Source of the DNA: WJMT01 sp041686095
GTDB lineage: Bacteria > Acidobacteriota > Aminicenantia > Aminicenantales > Aminicenantaceae
Direction: 5' to 3'
Assembly (NCBI GenBank): GCA_041686095.1
Contig: JAWLEN010000001.1
Span: 55,765 to 119,764 of the forward strand
DNA length: 64,000 bases
Shown here: positions 8,525 to 17,034 of the stretch, piece after piece
How positions within the stretch are numbered: the first letter of the stretch is position 1
Layout: every line of letters starts with the position of its first letter
Notes under the pieces: model-generated
The model's input: the letters and a program-made list of their open reading frames with translations, nothing else
The model's database searches: none
What the model was told of the DNA's origin: nothing
Program-made: the position numbers and the translations under genes

Positions 8525-9778
8525 TTAGAATAAAATTTGTCTTCTCAACATATCCATTGCTTTTTGAGTGGCTCTGAACTTGACAGTACTTCTGTTTCCT
8601 AAGAAACGGTTCTGATCAATCTTCACCCCATTATCCCAGGATAAGGCGGTAAACACAAGTCCCACTGGTTTTTCTTTTGTGCCGCCCCCGGGCCCAGCTA
8701 TTCCTGTTATGGCTAAGCCATAATCCGTTCCAGATCTTTTTCTTATTCCCTCGGCCATTAAACCGGCAACCTCAGAACTCACAGCCCCGTATTTACGAAT
8801 TACCCCTTTGTTCACTCCTAAAAGCCGGGTTTTGGCTTGATTAGAGTAGACTTGAACGCCTTGTAAAAAATATTGAGAGCTGCCAGGTATGTTTGTAATC
8901 CGATGCCCTAAAAATCCTCCGGTACAGGATTCTGCAATGGATAATTTTTTTTTGTTTTTAACCAGAAGTTTTCCAATAACTTCCTCTAATTCATCTCCAT
9001 TTTCAGAAAATACATACCTTTTTAAACGTTCGGTTAATGATTCAATAAGCGGTTTAATTTGTTCTTCAGCTTGTTTGGAGGAAGCTACAGAATGACTGGT
9101 AATATGGATCTCGATCTGTCCTGGATGAGCTAAAACCGTTATATTCAATTCCGGTGATTTTGGGTATAGATCTGAAATCAGCATCTCTGTTCTGGACTCG
9201 GTGATTCCAGCCATTTTCAATATTTTATGAGCTATAAATCCTCTTTTAAATGTCTTCATCTTAGGCATAATACCGGATTCAAACATAGTCTTTAATTCAA
9301 CCGGCGGACCAGGAAGGAGTATAGACACTCCTTCTGATTCTTCAATCCACAACCCAGGAGCTGTCCCAGATTTGTTTTCAATGACTTCAGATCCTTTTAT
9401 AATAAAAGCCTGTTTTCTATTGGAGGGAGCCATATCAAGGCCCCTTTTGCGGAATCTTTTTTGAATAGTTTTTAGTAATTCCTGTTTAAATTCTAATTCT
9501 TTTCCTAGGGATTCTGCAAATACTTCTCGGGTTATATCATCACTTGTAGGCCCTAAGCCTCCAATGATAAAAATCATATCCGATCTTTTTAAAGCTTGAT
9601 TGAAACAGGATAATAATGATTTGCGATCATCACCAACAATACTTTTATAACTGACTTTTAGACCCAAATCATTTAATCGGGAAGTGATATAAAGGGAGTT
9701 TGTATCTTGATAAAAAGGAGTGAGAAGCTCAGATCCAACCGCAATAATTTCAATGACCAAGCTTTTTTTTTCTCTCAT
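8525..9778 (-). CDS. cinA: CinA: ADP-ribose pyrophosphatase-like/NMN amidohydrolase fusion
   Basis: 417 residues with the two domains of full-length CinA: an N-terminal MoeA-like domain (GSELLTPF near 14-21, IIGGLGPTSDD near 72-82) and a C-terminal PncC domain from about residue 258 (AESCTGGFLGHRITNIPGSSQYF, then AITGIAGPGGGTKEKPVG). Full-length CinA proteins deamidate nicotinamide mononucleotide and hydrolyse ADP-ribose in pyridine nucleotide recycling. The start overlaps pgpA by 4 bp. The old name, competence-damage protein, reflects operon position in Gram-positives and has no support here. Confidence 0.95.
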   Translation of the reverse strand: MREKKSLVIEIIAVGSELLTPFYQDTNSLYITSRLNDLGLKVSYKSIVGDDRKSLLSCFNQALKRSDMIFIIGGLGPTSDDITREVFAESLGKELEFKQELLKTIQKRFRKRGLDMAPSNRKQAFIIKGSEVIENKSGTAPGLWIEESEGVSILLPGPPVELKTMFESGIMPKMKTFKRGFIAHKILKMAGITESRTEMLISDLYPKSPELNITVLAHPGQIEIHITSHSVASSKQAEEQIKPLIESLTERLKRYVFSENGDELEEVIGKLLVKNKKKLSIAESCTGGFLGHRITNIPGSSQYFLQGVQVYSNQAKTRLLGVNKGVIRKYGAVSSEVAGLMAEGIRKRSGTDYGLAITGIAGPGGGTKEKPVGLVFTALSWDNGVKIDQNRFLGNRSTVKFRATQKAMDMLRRQILF

Positions 9779-10224
9779 GTCAAAATAATCACAATATTAA
9801 GAAGAATGCTGGTATAAATTCCAGCAATGACGTCATCCAGCATAATTCCCCAGCCTTTAGAAAAATCTTCCGCTTTTTTTATGTAAAAAGGCTTTAGGAT
9901 GTCAAAGAAACGAAAAACAAAAAAAGCTGACAAAATCAAAATCCAGGATGGCTTAAGCATAAAAAGAGCCACAAGCTGGCCCAAAACTTCATCCAGGACC
10001 ACTTCACTGGGATCATCGATTCCCGATCCAGAGACATGGATGGAAGAAGTGATCACACCTAAGATATACAGCAACAAAAAAAGCAGCAGCATATACAGCC
10101 AGTTCCATTTATAGAGAATGTATTTATAGATCAACACTGTTGCCAGACTTGCTAAAGTTCCAGGGGCAAGAGGGAAATAACCGATTCCAAAAAAAGTCGA
10201 AATCACTTTTGAGACAAGCTTCAT
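9775..10224 (-). CDS. pgpA: Phosphatidylglycerophosphatase A
   Basis: Dephosphorylates phosphatidylglycerol phosphate. 149 residues, membrane protein with about four helices. The family motifs are all visible: GIGYFPLAPGTLAS near 13-26, DPSEVVLDEVLGQ at about 71-83, RFFDILKP near 104-111 and KGWGIMLDDVIAG near 123-135, the aspartates coordinating Mg. It is coupled to rimO upstream and cinA downstream by 4-bp overlaps. With plsY and gpsA it makes this operon partly a phospholipid operon. Confidence 0.94.
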   Translation of the reverse strand: MKLVSKVISTFFGIGYFPLAPGTLASLATVLIYKYILYKWNWLYMLLLFLLLYILGVITSSIHVSGSGIDDPSEVVLDEVLGQLVALFMLKPSWILILSAFFVFRFFDILKPFYIKKAEDFSKGWGIMLDDVIAGIYTSILLNIVIILT

Positions 10225-11543
10225 GTTATGAATTCTCCGTATAAGTCATAAGCATCACTTCCAGTGATCTTGAATTTTTCAATTCTGCCGGAATAATCTT
10301 TTTGGTCCTTTTTGGTATCAATATAGACCATTCCATCTACTTCTGGAGCTTGATATTTTGTTCTTCCCATTAGAAGAGTGGGATCTTGGGTGAGCCGTCC
10401 CTCCACAATAACCTCCATGATCCGATCTAAATACTGTCTATTTTTATGGGCAGAAATATGTGATTGAATATCTAATAATTCACGCTGCCTTCCTATTTTT
10501 GTTTCATAACTCACAGGATCGCCAAGTGCATAGCATTCTGTATTCTTCTCCCTCGAATAAGTAAACACTCCTAAGTGATCAAATTTAGCGGCCTGTACAA
10601 AATTTTTGAGCTCCTCATACTTCTCTTTGCTCTCTCCAGGAAAACCCACTATGAGAGTGGTCCTTAAGGCAATATCAGGAACTTTTTTTCTTATTTTCGC
10701 TATAAGTCTTAAAGCTTGAGATCCATGCATCCCTCTTCTCATCTTATTTAATATTTCGCGGTTTGAATGCTGAAAAGGACAGTCCAAATAAGAGCATATC
10801 TTATGTTCTTTGAATATATCAAGTAAAGAATCATGGATCTCTTCAGGATAAGCATACAAAACCCTTATCCATTTTATTTTTTTGATTTTGATGAGTTCTT
10901 CTATGAGAAGGGTCAAACCATTTTTTAGACCGAGGTCTTTTCCATAGTAGGTGGAATCCTGAGAAATGATATTGATTTCTTTTATTCCCTTATCCGCCAG
11001 TCTTTTTGTTTCATTCACAATAGATGAAACAGATCGGGATTGATAAGGGCCTTTAATGAGAGGAATAGCGCAAAAAGAACAGGTATGAGAACAACCCTCT
11101 GAAATTTTCACATAGGCCCAGGAAGGAGGTGTTGAAAGATACCGAGGGGATAGATGATCATACAAATAACACTTGTCTGATTTTTGATAAGGAGTGTTTG
11201 TGATGATATCCACAATATGATTTAAATCTTTAACTCCAGTCCAATAATCCACTTCAGGAAACTTATGTTCAAGCTCACTCAAACATCTCTCTACATAACA
11301 ACCTGCCACAACCACTTTTTTTTCTCCCTGAAATCTATCCTTGGCTTCAATGGCCTCTTTGATAACCGATTCTGATTCTTTTCTGGCCTCTTTGATAAAT
11401 CCACAGGTATTTATAATGATGATATCTGCCTCCTCCGAATCAGCAGTGATTTCATAATCCTGTTGATTAAGATATCCCAGCATAACCTCACTATCGACCA
11501 GATTCTTAGCGCAGCCGAGGTTGATTAAGGCAACTTTTTCCAT
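10221..11543 (-). CDS. rimO: Ribosomal protein S12 methylthiotransferase
   Basis: Radical SAM enzyme that methylthiolates the conserved aspartate of ribosomal protein S12. 440 residues. The N-terminal UPF0004 domain carries cluster cysteines C11, C47 and C82; the radical SAM motif CSHTCSFC is at 151-158; a C-terminal TRAM domain follows near 375-440. The opening KVALINLGCAKNLVDSEVMLG is typical of RimO rather than MiaB. It is the first gene of the minus-strand operon ending with the TPR lipoprotein. No strong Shine-Dalgarno is visible before the ATG. Confidence 0.96.
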   Translation of the reverse strand: MEKVALINLGCAKNLVDSEVMLGYLNQQDYEITADSEEADIIIINTCGFIKEARKESESVIKEAIEAKDRFQGEKKVVVAGCYVERCLSELEHKFPEVDYWTGVKDLNHIVDIITNTPYQKSDKCYLYDHLSPRYLSTPPSWAYVKISEGCSHTCSFCAIPLIKGPYQSRSVSSIVNETKRLADKGIKEINIISQDSTYYGKDLGLKNGLTLLIEELIKIKKIKWIRVLYAYPEEIHDSLLDIFKEHKICSYLDCPFQHSNREILNKMRRGMHGSQALRLIAKIRKKVPDIALRTTLIVGFPGESKEKYEELKNFVQAAKFDHLGVFTYSREKNTECYALGDPVSYETKIGRQRELLDIQSHISAHKNRQYLDRIMEVIVEGRLTQDPTLLMGRTKYQAPEVDGMVYIDTKKDQKDYSGRIEKFKITGSDAYDLYGEFIT

Positions 11544-11596
11544 AGTCCTTTATCTTATATCAGCCCTTTTGACTCTTCAAGCGAAATGAGTTGAAA

Positions 11597-11727
11597 GGAA
11601 GCCTTTCTAATTCTGTGATACAGGTGAAGTATAATATTTATTAAGGGGAGAGGGCAAGGGATGAGGAATCCCTTGGCCTTCCCCTTATCTGTCAAATAAA
11701 TTCTATCACGGTTTTGGAAATGCTTCC
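11597..11727. repeat. Repeat family A, short copy 2 (131 bp)
   Basis: Exactly the same length as copy 1 and in the same orientation: GGAAGCCTTTCTAATTCTGT at the left against ACGGTTTTGGAAATGCTTCC at the right. The middle is a compact hairpin around GGGCAAGGGATGAGGAATCC. Here the other core arm is retained compared with copy 1, so the two short copies arose by different internal deletions. It sits between the starts of rimO and the end of asnS. Confidence 0.85.
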
Positions 11728-11750
11728 GAGTTGAAATTCGGAATAAATAA

Positions 11751-13043
11751 TTAGGGATATATTCGATAAAGCAGCCTGGGAAACGGAATGGTTTCTCTGA
11801 TATGCTTGATGTTGCAGATCCAAGCTAAAGTGCGTTCAATTCCCAAGCCAAACCCAGAATGAGGGACCGATCCGAATTTCCTTAAATCAACATACCACTG
11901 ATAGTCTTTTTTGGGAAGATCATGTTCTTTTATCTTTTTTTCAAGGAGCTTTAGATCATGTATCCTTTGACCACCGCCTATGATTTCTCCATATCCCTCA
12001 GAGGCAAGCACATCTAAGCCCAGCACTAGGTCAGGCCGTTTATCATCAGGCTGCATATAAAACGCTTTGATCTTAGCAGGAAAATGTGTTATGCAAACCG
12101 GCTGCTTGAATATTTTTGATATCAAAGTTTCTTCAGGAGCTCCGAAGTCATCTCCAAATTGCAACTTCCTTCCTTCTTTTTCAAGTTCCTGAAGGATTTC
12201 TTCATAAGTTAATTGAGGAAAAGGCTTTTTTACCTGCTCAAGAGGTTTCATATTTCTCTCTAGTGTATCAAGTTCTGTTTTTTTGTTTTCTAAAACTCTC
12301 TCAATAAGGTAAAGAACAAGATCTTCGCTTAATTCCTTTATGTCATCCAGCTCAGCAAAAGCAACCTCTGGTTCGGCCATCCAAAATTCAATCAGATGCC
12401 TTCGGGTCTTGGATTTTTCAGCCCTGAAGGTAGGGCCAAAGCAGTAAACCTTTCCAAAGGCCATAGCTGTGGCTTCATTATAAAGCTGCCCGCTTTGGCT
12501 GAGAAAAGCGCTTTGATCAAAATATTCTGTTTCAAAAAGGGTGGTGGTTCCTTCACAGGCACTCGGAGTAAGGATAGGAGTGTCCATGAGACGGAAACCT
12601 CTGTTATCAAAAAAGTCCCTCACTGCCTTTATTAACTCAGTTCTTATTTGAAGGATGGCATTCTGTTTCCGGGACCTCAGCCAGAGATGCCTGTTTTTCA
12701 TCAGAAAGGAGATTCCGTGCTTTTTAGGAGTGATGGGATAATCTTTAGCCACTTGGATGATCTCAATCTCGCTGACACTTATTTCATATCCACCTGGTGC
12801 TCTTTGTTCCTTTCGGACTTGACCTCTCATATAAAGAGATGATTCCTGGGTCAATCGATCAAATTTTTTAAAAGCAGGACTGTCTTTTTTAGGGCTATAA
12901 ATAGTCCCCTGGACATAGCCAGTTCCATCTCTCACAATGATGAATCTTATTTTCCCGCTGGAACGTTTGTTATAGACCCAGCCTCTTATTTCGACTTGCT
13001 GGTTCTCATGCTTTGGAAGGTCCTCAATATATACCCATTTCAT
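11751..13043 (-). CDS. asnS: Asparaginyl-tRNA synthetase
   Basis: Class II aminoacyl-tRNA synthetase of 430 residues: N-terminal OB fold anticodon-binding domain (residues about 15-105), then the catalytic core with motif 2 FGPTFRAEKSKTRRHLIEFW and motif 3 GFGLGIERTLAWICN. The ending PFPRLLYRIYP and GEIIGGGQRIHD favour AsnRS over AspRS; an archaeal-type non-discriminating AspRS is the alternative. A promoter is visible only 10 bp upstream of the ATG, so the mRNA is probably leaderless. Its cognate tRNA-Asn is at 35641. Confidence 0.93.
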   Translation of the reverse strand: MKWVYIEDLPKHENQQVEIRGWVYNKRSSGKIRFIIVRDGTGYVQGTIYSPKKDSPAFKKFDRLTQESSLYMRGQVRKEQRAPGGYEISVSEIEIIQVAKDYPITPKKHGISFLMKNRHLWLRSRKQNAILQIRTELIKAVRDFFDNRGFRLMDTPILTPSACEGTTTLFETEYFDQSAFLSQSGQLYNEATAMAFGKVYCFGPTFRAEKSKTRRHLIEFWMAEPEVAFAELDDIKELSEDLVLYLIERVLENKKTELDTLERNMKPLEQVKKPFPQLTYEEILQELEKEGRKLQFGDDFGAPEETLISKIFKQPVCITHFPAKIKAFYMQPDDKRPDLVLGLDVLASEGYGEIIGGGQRIHDLKLLEKKIKEHDLPKKDYQWYVDLRKFGSVPHSGFGLGIERTLAWICNIKHIRETIPFPRLLYRIYP

Positions 13044-13053
13044 AATGGGAAGA

Positions 13054-13082
13054 ATTATAAAAGATATTGTCTCAAATGTCTA
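13054..13082 (-). promoter_or_regulatory. Sigma-70-type promoter for asnS
   Basis: On the minus strand a -35 TAGACA (13077-13082) and a perfect -10 TATAAT (13054-13059) are separated by 17 bp. The hexamer ends 10 nt before the asnS ATG, predicting a leader of about 4 nt and no room for a ribosome site. Confidence 0.6.
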
Positions 13083-13100
13083 TTCATTGTCATTGAGAAT

Positions 13101-13129
13101 TTGAGTTATGTTTTTTATTAATATAAAAT
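13101..13129 (+). promoter_or_regulatory. Sigma-70-type promoter for the DUF4416 gene
   Basis: TTGAGT at 13101-13106 and TAAAAT at 13124-13129 with a 17-bp spacer; nine bases separate the -10 from the ATG. Divergent from the asnS promoter. A GAGG lies two bases before the ATG, too close to be a normal ribosome site. Confidence 0.5.
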
Positions 13130-13138
13130 TTTGAGGTA

Positions 13139-13672
13139 ATGGCTGAAACAAAATCATTTGAAAAACGGAAATTAATCATAGGAGTCATGGCTGGAAAGCT
13201 AGAATTTTTTCTAAGTGCTGAGAAGGAAGTGCAGCGCTTATTTGGTCCTATTGATTTAAAAAGTGATGTGTTTGAGTTCACTTATTCAGATTATTATTCA
13301 AAACAGATGGGCGGGGCTTCCCTGAGCAGAAAATTTTTAAGTTTTGAAAAATTGATCGATCCTGAAAAATTGAGTGAAATAAAAATAAACACCAACCATC
13401 TCGAAGAAAAAATAAGAAAAAAATTCCACAGATACCATCGCATAGTGAATTTAGATCCTGGGCTCGTGAACTCTTCCTCTTTAATTATGGCGACAGTCAA
13501 AGACTTTGCTCACAGGATTCCTTTAAGTCAGGGAATATACGGTCATTTAGAACTTTTGTTTGGTAAAGATGAAATAAGAACCATTAATTGGACTTATCCA
13601 GATTTTAGAGAGAAGACCTACCACTCGTTTTTCCTAAAGGTAAGAAAAAAATACCTTAAACAGATAAAATAA
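13139..13672 (+). CDS. DUF4416 family protein
   Basis: 177 residues. Recognised as DUF4416 from its ordered conserved blocks: LFGPIDLKSDVFEFTYSDYY, MG..L.RKFLSFEKLIDP, NHLEEK, RIVNLDPGLVNSSSLIMATVKDFAHRIPL, GIYGHLELLF and TYPDFREKTYHSFF. The family is found in several anaerobic phyla and has no established function. The gene is monocistronic: divergent from asnS and convergent with nifS (4 bp between stops). The sequence has no signal peptide or membrane segment, so it is probably cytoplasmic. Confidence 0.8.
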   Translation: MAETKSFEKRKLIIGVMAGKLEFFLSAEKEVQRLFGPIDLKSDVFEFTYSDYYSKQMGGASLSRKFLSFEKLIDPEKLSEIKINTNHLEEKIRKKFHRYHRIVNLDPGLVNSSSLIMATVKDFAHRIPLSQGIYGHLELLFGKDEIRTINWTYPDFREKTYHSFFLKVRKKYLKQIK

Positions 13673-13675
13673 ACA

Positions 13676-14845
13676 TCAATCTTCTAAACCCGAGGATATT
13701 TTTCTGAGATTATCGATGATTTCTGGAAGTTCTTTGAGAACAGTTTTGATGTCTTCTTCTGTGTTGAATCTTCCAATAGAAAATCTAAGAGAGGAACGGG
13801 CTTGTTCCGGACTAAGCCCTATGGCGGTGAGAACATGAGAGACATCATCAGAGTCTTCACTACAGGCAGAACCTGTTGAAACATAGATTCCTTTGGTAGC
13901 TAAAGCCAAGAGAACCGCTTCTGCTTCCAGTCTAAGAAAAGAAAAATTCAATGTTGTCTTAATCCGTTCTTCTTCAGGACCATTAAACTTAATATCAGGG
14001 ACGCTGGACTCTATTCCTTTTTTGAGCTGATTAGCCAGCTTGTAAAGTCTTTTTTTATCTTTTTTTAACCTATCAGTGGCTATTTTAGCTGCTTCTCCAA
14101 ATCCCACAATCCCAGCTGTGTTTTCGGTTCCCGCTCTCATTTTTCCTTCTTGATGCCCTCCATGGATGAGAGGGAGGAGGGGAGTCCCTTTTTTAACAAA
14201 TAAAGCTCCCACTCCTTTGGGACCATAAATTTTATGACCTGATATGGATAAAAGATCAACACCTAACTTATGAACATCAAATTCTATTTTTCCAAATGTC
14301 TGAACCGCGTCTGTGTGCACTAATGCTTCTTTGTTTTTGGCAATCCGGACAATATCCTCAATAGGCTGAAGAGCGCCGATTTCATTATTCGCATGCATGA
14401 TGGAAACAAGGGCTGTCTTTGAAGTCACTTTTTCTTGGAACCTATCCAAGTCAATCATGCCGTATTTATCAACAGGAACAAAAGAGACCTTTTTCCCCAA
14501 TTTTTTCAGATAATTGGCTGTTTCTATAACGGCAGGATGCTCAATAGCAGAAGTGACAAATTCATCTTTTTCAGGAAAAGCTTCCATAACTCCCCTGATG
14601 GCAAAATTATCTGATTCTGTTCCGGAAGCGGTGAAAATGATTTCACTTCTCTCTGCTCCGAGTCCGTCAGCTATATTTTCACGAGCCTGGTTTATGGATT
14701 CTTTAGCTTCCCTTCCTATAGGGTAAAGAGAAGAAGGATTCCCGAACTGGTGTTCCAGAAACAAAGACATCTTTTGACATACCTGAGGATCGATTTGAGT
14801 GGTGGCATTGTTGTCAAGATAAATCATCGGACTATCAATACTCAC
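13676..14845 (-). CDS. nifS: Cysteine desulfurase (NifS/IscS type)
   Basis: PLP enzyme that takes sulfur from cysteine for Fe-S clusters and other thio-compounds. 389 residues. The PLP lysine is K205 in SISGHKIYGPKG, and the persulfide cysteine is C328 in STGSACSED, on the long loop typical of group I enzymes. The start is GTG at 14845, overlapping the serA stop (GTGA) with AAGGA eight bases upstream; an ATG at 14827 is the alternative. No iscU follows, so this is a stand-alone group I enzyme co-transcribed with the serine genes. A second, group II-like paralogue is at 41331. Confidence 0.94.
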   Translation of the reverse strand: MSIDSPMIYLDNNATTQIDPQVCQKMSLFLEHQFGNPSSLYPIGREAKESINQARENIADGLGAERSEIIFTASGTESDNFAIRGVMEAFPEKDEFVTSAIEHPAVIETANYLKKLGKKVSFVPVDKYGMIDLDRFQEKVTSKTALVSIMHANNEIGALQPIEDIVRIAKNKEALVHTDAVQTFGKIEFDVHKLGVDLLSISGHKIYGPKGVGALFVKKGTPLLPLIHGGHQEGKMRAGTENTAGIVGFGEAAKIATDRLKKDKKRLYKLANQLKKGIESSVPDIKFNGPEEERIKTTLNFSFLRLEAEAVLLALATKGIYVSTGSACSEDSDDVSHVLTAIGLSPEQARSSLRFSIGRFNTEEDIKTVLKELPEIIDNLRKISSGLED

Positions 14846-15747
14846 AAATATTTTTCCTTAAGTATTTTAACCACTTCCAATCCCGCTCTTCTCTGTCCTT
14901 CGGCACAGGCCGCTCCTATATGGGGAGTCGCAAGAACATTAGGATGATCAATGAGATCGAATTCCTCCGGAGGTTCTACCTCACACACATCCATGGCCGC
15001 GGCTTTGACTTTTCCTTCATCGAGTGCTTTTAAAAGGGCTTTCTCATCCACCACTCCTCCTCGAGCCGCATTCACGATCACCACTCCATCTTTCATTTTC
15101 GAGAACTCTTCATCGCTTATGATATGTTTGGTGTCTTTTGTTAAAGGCAGGTGGAGAGAGATGATATCCGCCCGTTTGAAAAGTTCATCTAAGGATACTT
15201 GTTCAATATCAAGGTCAGTTTTGACTTCAACAACATCATACACAATGACCTTCATCCCAAAAGCAATGGCTCTTTGGGCAACAGCCAGTCCTATCCTACC
15301 ACTCCCGATAATCCCCAATGTTTTTCCATAAAGTTCACTTCCTTTTAATTTCTTTTTCTCCCATTTGTGCTGTTTCATGGATAAATTTCCTCTGCCGTGC
15401 TGCCGCACCGCTCCTAACATCAGTCCAAATGTATGCTCAGCCACAGAAATAGTAGTGGCCGTAGGTGTATTCCTCACCTCAATCCCTTTTTCTTCAGCTG
15501 CATCAAGGTCAATGTTATCCAGCCCTATCCCAGCTCGGATGATAAGCTCTAAGTTTGAGGCAGCCTCAACAACGTTTTTAGTTATTTTGGTGGCACTTCT
15601 AACCACAGCTGCATTGTAATCAGGAATTGTTTTTATCAGTTCAGATTCATCCATTCCTGTTTTTAATGTAACATCTAAATCAGATAAAGACTTAAGCTCT
15701 TCCAAAGCATCAGGATGTAAAGCATCACATATTAATACTTTTTTCAT
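14842..15747 (-). CDS. serA: D-3-phosphoglycerate dehydrogenase, short form
   Basis: First committed step of serine synthesis. 301 residues, lacking the C-terminal ACT or ASB regulatory domains, so probably not serine-inhibited by the classic route. The NAD fold motif is GKTLGIIGSGRIGLAVAQRA, followed by the 2-hydroxyacid dehydrogenase signatures including NAARGGVVDE and the catalytic His in ATPHIGAAC. AAAGGAGG precedes the ATG, which overlaps the stop of the upstream aminotransferase by one base (TAATG). The pairing with a class V aminotransferase supports serine rather than another 2-hydroxyacid as substrate. Confidence 0.92.
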   Translation of the reverse strand: MKKVLICDALHPDALEELKSLSDLDVTLKTGMDESELIKTIPDYNAAVVRSATKITKNVVEAASNLELIIRAGIGLDNIDLDAAEEKGIEVRNTPTATTISVAEHTFGLMLGAVRQHGRGNLSMKQHKWEKKKLKGSELYGKTLGIIGSGRIGLAVAQRAIAFGMKVIVYDVVEVKTDLDIEQVSLDELFKRADIISLHLPLTKDTKHIISDEEFSKMKDGVVIVNAARGGVVDEKALLKALDEGKVKAAAMDVCEVEPPEEFDLIDHPNVLATPHIGAACAEGQRRAGLEVVKILKEKYL

Positions 15748-16889
15748 TATAAATCCTCCTTTAATGTCTTTTCAGCAGCTTTGATTGACTCTCCCAGTTC
15801 AAATCCGTATCCAAGTTCAGAGAGAGTCATCTCGAGTGCTGATAAAGCAATGATAATATCAAACCGACTCATATATCCTAAATGAGAAATCCTAAAAAAC
15901 TCACCTTTGTGAGGGGCCTGAGAACCCGCTATATAAACACCATATTTATTATGCATGATTTCTATCAGCTTAAGCCCGTCTATTCCCTCAGGTATTTTAA
16001 CAGCTGTTAATATATTGCCTGGATTTTCAGCTAAAAGTTCTAGACCCAAAGCTTTAATTCCTGCCCGGGTGGCTCTCCCGAGCAAGCTGTGATGTTCTAT
16101 GAGATCATTTAATCCTATATTTCTAATGATTTCCAGGGCTTTTTGTTGCTGAACAATCAAAGAAATTCCAGGAGAATAAGGAGTTGTCTTTTTCTCCAAG
16201 CTCTGTTTAGCGCTCTTGGCATCAAAATAAAATTTAGGAAGTGAAGATTCTTCAACAAAACCCCACGCTTTCTGGCTGAAAGCTATATATGAAAGTCCAG
16301 GAGGAACCATAAAAACTTTTTGTGAGCCGGCAATCAAAACATCTATATTCCATTCATCCATAGGGCATGGAGCCGCACCTAATCCTGAAATTCCATCCAC
16401 CACGAACAGGATTTCTTTATTTTTAAGCACTTTACTGTATCCTTTTATGTCATAAACAGCTCCTGTTGATGTCTCAGAAAGAGTAGAAAAAACAGCTTTA
16501 ATATCAGGACTGTTTGAAAGATCCGCTCTGAGTTTATCCTTAGGATAGCCTTTTCCCCATTTGATTTTAATATCTTTTGTTTTCAAACCATATTCCCTGC
16601 ATAGGCAAGCCCATCTGTTTCCAAATTTACCGCCATTTATTACCAAAACTTCATCGCCAGGAGAAAGAGTATTCACCACAGCGGCTTCCATAGCTCCTGT
16701 GCCAGAGGAAGTCAAAACAAATACATCTTGTTTGGTTTGAAACACGTATTGAAGCCCTTGAACAACTTCCATAAATATTTTAGAAAATTCAGGCGTCCTG
16801 TGATGGATCAAAGGCTGAGCTGCTGCAGAGAGGACAATCTCAGGAATGGGTGTTGGACCAGGGGATATAAGATATTTTTTCTTAATCAT
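15747..16889 (-). CDS. Class V aminotransferase (alanine-glyoxylate/phosphoserine type)
   Basis: 380 residues from ATG 16889, where the family begins (KKYLISPGPTPIPEIVLSAA). PLP lysine lies in DVLIAGSQKVFMVPPGL. Members act as serine-pyruvate, alanine-glyoxylate or, in several bacteria and archaea lacking SerC, as phosphoserine aminotransferases. Coupling to serA by a 1-bp overlap makes the phosphoserine role likely (inference). The frame stays open for 49 more codons to 17036; that extension is basic, Cys-containing and unlike the family, and it would overlap the divergent gene's start. An AAGAG lies nine bases before 16889. Confidence 0.85.
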   Translation of the reverse strand: MIKKKYLISPGPTPIPEIVLSAAAQPLIHHRTPEFSKIFMEVVQGLQYVFQTKQDVFVLTSSGTGAMEAAVVNTLSPGDEVLVINGGKFGNRWACLCREYGLKTKDIKIKWGKGYPKDKLRADLSNSPDIKAVFSTLSETSTGAVYDIKGYSKVLKNKEILFVVDGISGLGAAPCPMDEWNIDVLIAGSQKVFMVPPGLSYIAFSQKAWGFVEESSLPKFYFDAKSAKQSLEKKTTPYSPGISLIVQQQKALEIIRNIGLNDLIEHHSLLGRATRAGIKALGLELLAENPGNILTAVKIPEGIDGLKLIEIMHNKYGVYIAGSQAPHKGEFFRISHLGYMSRFDIIIALSALEMTLSELGYGFELGESIKAAEKTLKEDL

Positions 16890-17034
16890 CTGCAGCTCTT
16901 TATTATATTCATTTTTATGAATGAGGTAAATATATTTATCCGGATCAATTCCTTTAATTTTCTTAATGCAGCTCGAATATCTAAATTTACAGATTTTCTT
17001 GACATGTTCCTTTGATATGATTAATTTTTTAGCC

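Noticed and set aside
11751..13043. Aspartyl-tRNA synthetase instead of AsnRS
   Set aside because: The C-terminal PFPRLLYRIYP and the overall length favour AsnRS; kept as a minor alternative.
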